Below, piece after piece: positions 51,605 to 61,625 of a stretch of DNA of 64,000 bases. This DNA is from Gymnothorax reevesii. Taxonomy: Eukaryota > Chordata > Actinopteri > Anguilliformes > Muraenidae. Each line of letters begins with the position of its first letter. Position 1 is the stretch's first letter. The notes under the pieces are model-generated. The model was not told the DNA's origin. It did not search any database and was given only the letters and a program-made list of their open reading frames with translations. The DNA lies in NCBI GenBank assembly GCA_029721435.1, contig CM056574.1:75931501-75995500 (forward strand), in the 5' to 3' direction. Made by a program: the position numbers and the translations under genes.

Positions 51605-52790
51605 TATTCTTTATTCTTTCCTCTTACGCCTCTTTGAGCTTAAATTTCACCCCCAAACATGCTCAAAAACTCACCAAATTTGACATGCACCTCAAGTCTG
51701 GCGAAAAATGTTATAAAATGTAAACATTATCCCCATAGATGCCAAAATGGCTCTCTAGCGCCACCCAGAATCATAACATTGGCACTTTAAAAGTTGAGAG
51801 GAAGTTGAGAGATGGAACCAAAACTATATTGTTCATCTCATCAAGACCTAAAAATTTAAAATCGACACCCCTGACCTAAATCGAACAGGAAGTCCACAAT
51901 TTGCATATCAAAATTGCTATTCGCCCCATAATTTGGGCTAAATTTGCCCTTAAACAGATGCGAACTCCTTGAAGGCCGTTCATCATATCGACCCCAAATG
52001 CTAATAGATGACAAAGCACACATTCCCGATGAAAACTTCTTAATGAGGCGTCAAAGTCAGAGTCCGCAGTCACCTTGAGTGCTTTTTTCTATGCCTACGC
52101 GATTTCCAACCTAAATGTGACCCCTTAAACATGCTCAGAAACAAAACAAATTTTGCAGTTGATTCAAAGTGGCTTCAAACAATTTTCTAGTGTGAAAATT
52201 TTCCACCAAAGAGGCAAAATGGCTCTCTAGTGCCACCTAAATACTCAAAAATGGGGCTTTCACAATCACCACGGCCTGTCACAATGTCATAAAATTCAGA
52301 AAAAATTCACACATCATTCCTGTATTATGACCTGTCACTTGTTTCCGTGAAATTGATTTTAAGATATTTTGAAATAAAAAATTTTAAGTAAATAATACTC
52401 TGAACAGTAATATATACTTTCTTGCTGTGGAGAAACCGTTGATTATATCAAAATGTCCTTAGGTATTCTTCATAAGTTCTATTTGATGAAACTATATGCC
52501 AATCGCCGTACCCTTTGAATTTGTATTTGCCAAGATATTGACATGTCATGAATTTTCATATTTTGAAAAATATAGAGTGATGGACTACTATAAGTTGCAG
52601 CATATAAAAGTTTTGTTTGTGTTCTGTGAACAACCTCCCAAAATTAATTAATTTCTTTATTACTCATTTTCAGTGTTTTTTTCTTATGTGGTGCTACACA
52701 TTTTGACCACCGGGTGGCAGAAGGATCACATGGCTTCCATTCTTGCAAACACGTTTCCCAGGACCAGCGGGGCACACCATATGTTGCACA
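51605..52790 (+). repeat. Family E repeat
   Basis: Starts after tttaatt with attctttattctttcctcttacgcc, so the 5' hairpin is absent. It carries atggctctctagcgccaccc (51749) and atggctctctagtgccacct (about 52221). Positions 52160-52740 repeat 50720-51330 in order, including ccaccgggtggcag near 52711. No gene is recognised. Confidence 0.65.
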
Positions 52791-54762
52791 TTCAAAAGCC
52801 TCATATCCACAGATTCCCTGATTAGCCCCGAATTACCTGAGCTAGGCCACGCCCATTTCTGCCTCTAATTTTTTCCGCAAACTCGCAAAAACTGAGAAAC
52901 ATACTTTTTCAAACTCCTCCTTGGGGATTTGTGTGAAAATTTGGCAGGTACACTCTTCAGCTGAATGTGATCTGAATTTATCAAAAGAATTTTGTTTGGT
53001 CAAAATACGCGCAAATTATTAACAAATACATTTTTCTAGCTAGCTATAGCAACACTTCCAGTTGCATATCTCAGTCAAAATAAATGCTAACAATGCCAAT
53101 TCTGAGATCTTTGGTTGTTTTGGAACTGTGTGTGTATGAGCCAAATTTGGCTAATGTTGGCCGCTAGGGAGCACTGCAAAGGTGGGAAATTAATATCTCT
53201 TAAACGACTTTACCGTTTCTTTCCAAATTTGGTGCGAATGATGCTGGGTCACTCCTGAGGCCATATCTTAAAGTTAACTGGTCAAAGTGGGCATGGCTTA
53301 TAACAAGATAAAAAACAAACATTTATTACAGCTCAGGTATCATGCTGAGGGCTCTGAAATTTACAGGCTATATATTGAGTAGTTCACAGACCACCCATAC
53401 CAAAAATTGTGTCTAATCCACTAGGAGGCACTGTAAAGGATGTAAATGCATTTTGACCTCTAACTTCCACACTTTTTATCACATCTTCATCAACTTTATA
53501 TCCACGTGTTTCCCAAATAGAGTCGCATCTTCTTACATATGTTATGCAAGTAATCGTGACCTTTTTCTCTTTCTAAGTCACTACACATCAAAAACCTACT
53601 TTTTCAAACTCTTCCTACTGTTTAAGATCTATCTGCGCGATACTTTGCACATACAATCTGCAGACTTGCCTGATCAAAAACTATCAAAAGAATTTTGTTT
53701 GAACAAAATATGTGCAAATTATTTCAAAAAAATGTTTCTAGCTAGCTATAAAAATGTGAACAGTTGCATTCTCACTCAAAATAAATGCTAACTACACCAA
53801 ATCTAAGATCTTTAGTTGGCATGTGACTGTCGGGGTATGAGCAAAATTTGGCTAATTTTGGCCACTAGGGAGCACTGCAAATATGGGAAACTTGTATCTC
53901 TAAAATAGCAGCACTGATTTTTACCAAATTTGGTGGGTATGATGCAGGGTCACTCCTGAGGCCATTTCTTGAAGTTCATCACGACTTATCAAAGTGGGCG
54001 TGGCTTATTACAAAATAAACAACAAACTTTTATTTCAGCTCCAGTATTATTGTGGGGGCTGTGAAATTTACATGGTATATATAGAATAGCGCACAGACCA
54101 CCCATACAAAAAATTGTGTGTCTACCCCACTAGGTGGCGCTGTAACAGATGCCAAATGCATTTTGCCCTATAACTGCTACATTTCCTCATAAACTTTACA
54201 TTCACGTGTTCCCCCAATAAAGTTGCATCTTCTGACATCTTCGACACCCACTCCCACAGCATATTTTTCTTTCTTTGTCACTATACATCAAAAACCTACT
54301 TTTTCAAACTCCTCCTAGAGTTTAGGCTCCATCTGCATGAAACTTTGCACATAAAATCTCCAGACTGGCCTGATTAAAAGATATCAAAAGAATTTTGCTA
54401 CGCCAAAAAATGTGTTCTTTTAAATAAACAATTTTTTCTGCTAGCTCAAAAACGCGTACTCTTGCATTTTTGTGTCAAAGTCAAAGCTGTCAACATCAAA
54501 CTCAATTCACTCATTTCAGACATCAACCTGAGGCTCTGTGCCAAATTTGGTGCAAATTGGCCAATGTGGGCGCTATAAACAGAGAAACATTAAGTGACAT
54601 AAAAGTTGAGAGGGCAGCCTTTTTTGACCTCACGTTTGATAAAATTCTGGTGATGTACCTCCTGGTAATGAAATACAGCTATTTGCATTCCATGGGCTCA
54701 GCGAGACCTGGGAGCCAAGTCGCACGGGGAGACTTGGCCCCCTTTCATAACTGCTTGCAGTT
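52791..54762 (+). repeat. Family F repeat with its own 3' end
   Basis: Tandem period of about 700 bp (ctagggagcactgcaaa at 53165 and 53867). It contains ccactaggtggcgctgtaac at 54127 and the core caaactcctcctagagttt near 54306. Near the 3' end, gggagccaagtc and gacttggccccc (54709-54742) pair at 11 of 12 positions. The terminal palindrome actgcttgcagt (54750-54761) is followed by tcttattatta. Confidence 0.7.
54750..54761 (+). other. Family F 3' terminal palindrome (variant)
   Basis: The sequence actgcttgcagt keeps the 5-bp stem and TT loop of gctgcttgcagc while changing the outer G-C pair to A-T. ATT microsatellite follows directly. Confidence 0.7.
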
Positions 54763-56356
54763 CTTATTATTATTATACTTTTTCTACAAGTTGAGAGGGC
54801 TTTTTAGGTGCTTTAACGTGTTTCAATTAGAAAAAAATTTGGCAGAAAAATGATAGATTTTATAGGTTTCGCAAGTAGGCGGGGCGAAATGGCTCCGCCC
54901 CGCCCCCAAGAAAAATGTAAAAATTCATGAAAAATCTGTGTATTGGCCAATTATGCTGAAATTTGGTCAGCATGTCAAGCATGCCAAGAGAAACGAATTT
55001 GCTCTTTGGGATGTTTTTGTCCAATGCACAGGATGCCCGCAGGGTGGCGTTAAAAATACTAAATAAGGCAATTTTTGCCAATTTCAGGCATCAGAATTTT
55101 ATGAACTGCTCCTCGGGATTAGCTGGATTCTCATGAAAATCATTGTGTTTACTCTTGACCCATTGAAGATCAAAAGTTACTAAAATCATCTCGGTTGGAG
55201 TCACAGTGTGGGCGTTGCAGGGCCGCCATTTTAAGCGATTCACCATGAAAATTCAAATGCTCATAACTTCAGTGTACTTTGTCCGACATGCACCAAAATT
55301 TATGCCTATCATAAAACTCCTGCCCTGAAGCCAATCACATGGTCATATCCTGCCAAACTGACAGCGCCCCCTCCTGGCAACAGGAAATAACAAAAATTTG
55401 GCATGTGTCATACTTTTGCGAACTCCTCATACAGATTTTATCTGAATGTCACGAGAACTAGAGTGCACACTCTTAAGACCTGTGACATGAAAAAAAATAA
55501 AAATCTTTTCATTCAGATAAATGCTGTGGGCGTGACGGGGCGGCCATTTTCAGCATGTCGCCGTGAACAATGATTCCCTAATAAATTTAGTTAAACCTTG
55601 TTCATTACACACCAAACTTAACTCCCAGGTCAGTTTTCATAGAACTTTTTTAACTATATTGGTTTTGCAAGTGGGCGGGGCCAACTGCCTCACTAGCACC
55701 CTCTAAACTGCACCACCAAGGCCCTTTTCCATGTACAATGATGAAAATTGGTGGATATATGTATCACAACCACATCTACAAAAAAGTCTCTTGACACCAC
55801 AGGCTGAAGTCAACAGGAAGTCAGCTATTTTGAATTGAACAGCCATTTTTGGCAATTTGCACGTTGCGTACTTTAATGAACTCCTCCTAAGGATTATGTC
55901 TGATTCTGTTAAAATCACAGTGTGTATTCCTGACCCCTTGAAAATCAAATGTTATTAAAATAATTCCGGTGGGAGTCATGGTATGGACATGGCAGAGCCG
56001 CAATTTTAAACGATTCACCATGAAAATTCAAATGCTGATAACTTCAGTGTACTTTGTCCGACATGCACCAAACTTCATGCCTAACATGAGAGTTCTCCCC
56101 AGAAGCCATCCACATGGTCATATCCTGCCATACTGACAGTGCCCTCTTCTGGCGACAGCAAATGACCAAAATTGGGCATGTATCATTCTTTTGCAAACTC
56201 CTTCTACAGATTTCATCTGAATGTCAGAAAAACAGGTGTGGATATTCTTGATCTGTGACATGGAAAGTTGTTTTAATCTTTTTTTCGGATAAATGCTGTG
56301 GGTGTGATGGGGTGGCCATTTTGCGCATCTCGTCATGAACAACAATTCCCTAGAAC
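54763..56356 (+). repeat. Family G repeat, two monomers
   Basis: It starts in ATT microsatellite and actttttctacaagttgaga. Two monomers about 770 bp apart share gtactttgtccgacatgcacc (near 55276 and 56050) and the core gaactcctcc...ggatta. Boxes are acagcgccccctcctggcaacagg (55361) and a degraded acagtgccctcttctgg (near 56134). A short stem ggcggggc...gccccgcc lies at about 54878-54903. It is cut by the retroelement near 56357. Confidence 0.7.
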
Positions 56357-57714
56357 TCGAATGAAAAGGCAATGTGCCTTCCAACAATAAAGATTGAGTT
56401 GCCCCGGTAGCACGCATAATCTTGATCGGCACTGAATCGGTTTGACTAACAAGTGATACAGAACCCTCAGACACAAAAGGAATGAGTTCCCTTCTGACGT
56501 CAGACTTCTCAACATGATGTTCAGGAACAACAGGTGTCTCCAGAGAACGAGGCTTCTTGGAGGAAACAAGTGCATTAGGGTTAACCCCAGGTTGCATCAT
56601 TTTCTTCAACTTGAAACAATTGGACATCACATGACCTAGCTTCTTACAAAAGTAACAAACTGGAGCGGGCTTAGGTTGACCCTTCTCCAACTTCTTTTCC
56701 TGACCATTCTTTACATTGGACTTATCACAATTACCAGTGAAATCAGACCTTTCACCTGGAATTTGTTGTCTACTATTATCACCTCTCTTGGAAAACACTG
56801 ACTTGTGAGTGAGAACAAAATCATCAGCCAGAATGGCTGCTTCTTCAAGTGTGCCAATCTTGTGTTCATTCAGGTAGGTTTTGAGGTCATCGCGGACAAA
56901 TCTCTTGAATTCTTCAAGCAAGATAGTTTGCCTCAGTTTGTCAAAATCATTATTTACTTTACTGGAGGTACACCAGCGGTCAAACAGTACCTCTTTTCCA
57001 TGGGCAAACTCCACGTAAGTCTGATGATCTGGTTTCCGCTAAGTTCTAAACTTTTGGCGGTAAGCCTCTGATACCAATTCATAGGCCTTCAGGATAGTGG
57101 CCATGACGACCTCATAATCCTGGCTCTGCTTAAAGCAAAGTGCAGTGAACACCTCCTGGCTTTTGCCTTTCACCATACTTTGTAACAAAAGTGGCCATGC
57201 CTCAATAGGTCAAGACTGGTGGCAATTCTCTCAAAATTGACAAAATATTTGTCCACTGCATTTTCATTAAACGGTGGTACCAGTTTGACATGTTTGCCAG
57301 AATCTAATTTGAGTTGAGCTTCCTCCATGCTGGCTTGATGTTTAAGACGAGCCTCTATTTCCATTCTTTTCACTTCAACCACCATTCGGCGTGTTTCATC
57401 CTCCCTTTGGCATTTTTCAATTTCCGCCTCTATGTGGCGTCTTTCATTTTCCGCCTCGAATTCCTTGAGCCGAAGCTCTCTATCACCCACCACAAGGTGG
57501 TCTTGGGGATCACTAGAAGCCTGCAAGGCTTCTTTCGCTAACCGGTCTTTATTAAACAAACGTTCCACAATCAATTTCTTGATGTCATCCTTTCGCATAT
57601 CCCTTTTCACGCAAATCTCGAGGATTTTAGCGATCTCCAATAACTGGACTTTCCTGAAAATCTCCAAAACATCAAGGGAGGGTTTTTTTCAACAAATTCA
57701 GCAAGCTCAGCCAT
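56357..57714 (-). pseudogene. Gypsy-type retroelement gag (SCAN-like and zinc knuckle), broken
   Basis: Gag binds and packages element RNA. Reading leftwards, an ATG at 57714 opens a short acidic start. A charged coiled-coil-like stretch (about 57350-57600) and a KLVPPF motif follow. A SCAN-like segment comes next (LLEEFKRF...LADDFVLTHK, about 56800-56940), then a CX2CX4HX4C knuckle (CYFCKKLGHVMSNC, about 56620-56665), and then the start of the protease. Breaks: a frame change in the A run at about 57683-57689, a second between about 57177 and 57250, an in-frame stop at 57039-57041, and the protease active-site motif reads ATG where family members have D-T/S-G. The body stops at about 56357 against family G. 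The gag type matches the Gmr1-like clade from which vertebrate SCAN domains arose; that placement is from knowledge of the family. Not functional. Confidence 0.75.
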
Positions 57715-57755
57715 TTTGCTACATTCAGCAGCTCAATACAGAGAATTATTGTTCG

Positions 57756-57773
57756 ATCCCGGACGAGCCCCCA
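57756..57773 (-). other. Primer binding site, tRNA-Pro type
   Basis: On the minus strand the 18 bases TGGGGGCTCGTCCGGGAT match the complement of the tRNA-Pro 3' end used by many LTR retroelements. It lies 5 nt inside the LTR edge, the expected place, and precedes gag. Confidence 0.85.
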
Positions 57774-57778
57774 ATTAA

Positions 57779-58451
57779 TGTTGCAGACAGTTTTGTGTTC
57801 CAGATATTTCTGGAAGATTCCAGTTTAGAAGGATTGGATTTAGATGATTTATTTAATAACTGAGCAAATGAACGTAGTATTTACAATTGTACAGGAATGG
57901 GTAATGAAATTATCACATTAAAGATAGAAATACTGTCCTCTAACTGTCCGTCCCTGCGATGTTCTCACGACGATGGTGAAAATCCACTGGTATCTGACGT
58001 CTCCGGTGTGGTGATCCTAATCACCACAAAGTCTGTATCCAAAAGGTCCGTAATCCAAAGTCCAATTGCACTCAGCCGGTCTAGCTTTCAGGTGTAGCAG
58101 ACCGGAGATGGTTATCTTCCCTTTCTCTCTTCCTGAGTGTTTGTCGGAGTCTGGTCCGTTGGCTGCAAGTTCCCTTTATATAGGCCTTGTACTCTTGTAT
58201 GATGTCATAATGTAGAATCCTGACTGACATCACCAAGAAGAATCTTGAAGGTGATAGAACTCTCAAGATGGCTCCTGAAGAATCTTGCAGACAGTAGGAC
58301 TCTCTAGATGGAAGAATCTATGGTGTTCTCAGTCTCTAGTCATTATGTTGACAAGCACTCATGGATATTCATTACCCTTACATAAGTATACAGGAACTAC
58401 TGGCTGAGCAAAACAATACAATCAGGTGTTATAAACCCTCGTTACGTAACA
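57779..58451 (-). mobile_element. LTR of the Gypsy-type element, 673 bp
   Basis: On the minus strand the LTR starts TGTTACGTAAC (58451) and ends CTGCAACA (57779), giving TGTT...AACA ends. A TATA-like tatataaag lies at 58174-58182 and an AATAAA signal at 57848-57853, in the right order for U3, R and U5. It is bordered by the primer binding site on one side and a polypurine tract on the other, so both flanks are internal element sequence. Confidence 0.8.
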
Positions 58452-58461
58452 CCTCCCTCCG
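58452..58461 (-). other. Polypurine tract
   Basis: On the minus strand CGGAGGGAGG directly precedes the LTR's TGTT, as expected for the plus-strand primer of an LTR retroelement. The DNA from here to 58643 is AT-rich spacer without an open frame. Confidence 0.7.
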
Positions 58462-58643
58462 TAAAAGAAAAATGTTGGAATGAATGACAACTTTTTATGA
58501 CAAAAGTGCTATGCACTGTACGTATATAAATACAATAACAACAACCAAAAAAAATCTCAAAAGCAATTCACTTACTGTAACTATATACAAATTATATTAC
58601 AAATATTTCGCTGCGCAGACTTGAGGTTATCTTGTGCCAGTTT

Positions 58644-59570
58644 TCAAGCCTGACGTAGTCTCTCCTTGAACCTGGACTTATAGTCCAACAGACTCACATC
58701 CTTTCTCGGCTCCTGCAGCCTTCCCTCTTTCAACATCTTCAGTGAACCTCGGACTGTGTAGCCAAACACCAGCTCAAATGGGTTGAATCCCGAGGATTCC
58801 TGCTCCGACTCTCGTGCGGTGAACATGAGTAGTGGGATTCCCTCGTCCCAGTCCCTCTCCTTGTGGAAGCAGTAGGTCCTCATCATGTTCCCTAGAGTGG
58901 AGTAGAACTTCTCCAGTGCCCCCTCGGACCCCGGATGGTAGGCGCTCGATGTCATCTGCTTGGCTCCAAGTAAACAGACTACACTTTGGAACAATCCAGA
59001 CATGAAGCTGGATGCCTGAACTGACTGGATTTCATCCGGCAGACCAAACAAAGTGAATAAGTTGATCAAAACCTTCACGACTTTGGGAGCTCTGATGCCC
59101 CTCAGCAGAATTGCCTCGGGAAAACGTGTAGATGCACGCATAATCATCAGCAACCTCAGATCCTCCGGACGATACGTCTTGGGAACCACGATCTGACGTA
59201 TGACTGCCCAGTCCTCAGAGGCCGGGACCTCAGGTGGTCTCCGCTTCCTCATAAATACTCCATCCTTGCCGAAGTTTCCAACTGGGACCTCAAACAACTC
59301 CTCTTCAGGGAGAGCAGCATCAAACAGAGAGCTCAAATCAAGATCAACCTGTTTTCTCTGAGGCTGCCCCCACACATTTCCGGCAGGTCCTCGTAGCTTC
59401 CTGTGTTTTACCGGCAGTTCAGTCGGGGAGCAGCCAGGTTGAGCCAACGCCGCATTAGTGAGGTCCGCCAATTGCAGGACACGGAGTCCTGGAGCATGGA
59501 CTTCAGGCTCCGCCGGCAACGATTCACTAACAGCACGTTGATAAAATGGCAAAAAAGGGGATTTTCGCAA
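58644..59570 (-). pseudogene. Gypsy-type integrase fragment, internally deleted
   Basis: An open stretch of 308 codons starting from a non-ATG codon. The first ~110 residues are low-similarity linker. A motif VPKTYRPEDLRL (about 150-161), which normally precedes the HHCC zinc domain, is followed at once by RASTRFPEAI (about 167-176) from the middle of the catalytic core. The zinc domain and the first catalytic region are thus deleted. The position of the second catalytic Asp reads SVQASSF, without Asp. The last catalytic Glu region is present (GALEKFYSTL), as is the tail LVFGYTVRG. It lies on the same strand as gag, upstream of the LTR. Not functional as an integrase. Confidence 0.7.
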
Positions 59571-59737
59571 AAGCGGGGTACCTTACTCGCCGAACTCCAA
59601 GTCTTCCAGTGGGAGGAGGGAAGCACTAGTACAAGCGGTAAAGAAGGGAGTGGAATTATAAAATTTTTGCCCTTCTTGATCCTCTGCCTTTCTAACATAC
59701 CATGGGCCCAATCTCAGTATCCAGGATACTTGTTATA
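59571..59737 (-). other. Joint region of retroelement fragments
   Basis: This short stretch links the integrase fragment to the DNA in which the hAT-type element sits. It has stops in all minus frames that could extend the integrase. No motif is recognised. Confidence 0.35.
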
Positions 59738-61409
59738 CGGGGCATTAGGGCTGCTCGATTAATTGTATGCAATTAATTTAAGCGCAATAAAAGTAACTGC
59801 CACTATGAGGCAGACAGACGTGATTGCTTATTACTTTTTCTTTGACACATACATAATGCGGTCATTTGAAATGCTTCCGGGAGGAAAACTGCAATTTGAA
59901 GTCCGCTAATTCCCACCGAGATTGGACAGCCTCCATCGCCTTGGCATAATTGGCTTACCTTAAATCAATTCCTGTGTACTTTGCCTGACTTGCAATCAAG
60001 TCATTTATTCAGCCAACTGACTGATCAAAACAAAAATGTGGCCTATAATGATTAAGAAGTGATAATGAGAAGCAGACAGACCTAACTAGGCTGCCGCGTT
60101 ATATTGAAAGAATGTAAGTAATCTTAATGAATAACGGACCTCTGAATTCCACCTCTCACTGGGGAATTTTGTATGCATTTTGAAAGATATTTCTTAATGA
60201 AATTATTTTAAGATGGCCCTGGTTTTAAGTGCTTAAAAACAGTGGCGGGCGGTGGACGGAAAACTGAGAGGATGGAAAACAGATGAGATATCAATAATGT
60301 TGTTCTTGGTCATCATGTTAGTTTCCCTTATAATGAAATGTTTAGGCGAGCGAATAATAAATTCTATGAAATGTTTAATTCACATGCCTCCTAAGCAACT
60401 CTTTACGAAAAAACCACTGTGGATTTTCCGCGTTAAATTCGTCACATCCAGTCGCCTAACCTGTGGTAATGATTGTTAAATTGAAAAAGCTTGAAATGCG
60501 CTCTTTTTGGTGTTCAATTGATGCGTTTGATTTCGTCTTAACGAAGACAATTGGCTACACCTGAGAGGGGAAGGTTAGAGTGTTCTTTACCAGAGAAATT
60601 GACTGAAAACAGAAAACAGAAGACTAATAAGCAGTTTTAAGACATGTTAATCGCCCTCCTTGTTCTCTGTCCACCACCCGCCACTGCTTAAAAATATCGG
60701 CAACGTGAAGTGGAGAACATTTTGTGAGGCCTAATTGGCTAATTGAGCGAATCAAATGTTTGATTGCAAATTGAGCAAAATGGTAAGGGGGTGACAATTG
60801 TTGGTTAGGGGATGAAGACTTTGCAGACCTTCACTTTGCGTTGTTCAGCATGTAATTTACCTCAATGTGTTTTCCAAGTCTTCGCTGAATTTATCTATTG
60901 CGTGCAATGCAACGCTTAAAAACCAAGACCCATATTAAAATGATTTTATTTTTAAGAAATCTTTTTAATGTTATGTAAAAATTATACGAGAGGTGAAATT
61001 CATAGGTCTGCTGTTAATTCAGATTATTAACATTCTTTCAATCTAACACGGCAGCCTGATTCGGTCTGTCTGTTTCTCATTACCTCTTCTTAATCATTAT
61101 TGGCCACATTTTTGGTTTTGATTGGTGAGTTGGCTGAATAAATGGCTTGATTGCAAGGTAGGAAAAGTACAGGGGAATTGATTTAAGGTGAGCTAATTGT
61201 GCCAAGGCGATAGAGGCTGTCCAACCTCGCTGGTAATTAGCAGACTTCAAATCACAGTTTTCTTCCCGGAAGCTCTTCAAACGACCGCATTAGGTATGTG
61301 TCATAGAAAAGATAATAAGCAAGCTCGTCTGTGTGCCTCATAGTGGCAGTTACTTTTATTGCGCTTAAAATAATTGCGATTCGATTAATTGAGCAGCCCT
61401 ACGGGGCAT
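59738..61409. mobile_element. hAT-type non-autonomous element with long inverted repeats
   Basis: The ends are tagggctgctc (59746) and gagcagcccta (61401), flanked by the 8-bp direct repeat cggggcat (59738-59745 and 61402-61409). An 8-bp duplication and TAGGG-type ends are hallmarks of hAT elements. The inverted repeats run about 370 bp (59746 to about 60120, and about 61030 to 61401), about 85-90% matched by eye. No transposase is encoded, so it would depend on another element. Without the nested insertion it is about 1.2 kb. Confidence 0.85.
60232..60694. mobile_element. Second hAT-type element nested in the first
   Basis: The body 60240-60686 (447 bp) has ends cagtggcgggcggtggac and gtccaccacccgccactg, matching as an 18-bp inverted repeat with one mismatch. 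The direct repeat cttaaaaa (60232-60239 and 60687-60694) is 8 bp, again hAT-like. It holds no transposase. It entered after the outer element was in place. Confidence 0.85.
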
Positions 61410-61625
61410 AAATGTGTCAGACCGCCGCTGCAGCTCCCACGAAGGTAGGAGGACACAAAACGAACAGAAACCTTGAGGCGTAAAGGCCAGCCCGACATGT
61501 TTGGTGCCGAGGCATGTTTCGCAGCGTGAGTGAGGGTCGTATGGCATTACGTAGCAGTTGCTACACACAGGGCAGAGGTGTACCGCTCTTAGAGAAATGC
61601 TCATCTTCAGAACAGCGTCATTCAA
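61410..61625 (-). pseudogene. Retroelement ORF1-like zinc-motif fragment
   Basis: About 70 codons with a cysteine/histidine pattern: CPVCSNC, then HSRCETCLGTKH, then GFCSFC. The spacing recalls the C..C...D.H..C..CLG..H motif in the first ORF of fish DIRS-like retroelements, from memory only. The hAT-type element has split it: removing the insertion continues the frame briefly to a stop. No other part of such an element is recognised nearby. Confidence 0.35.
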
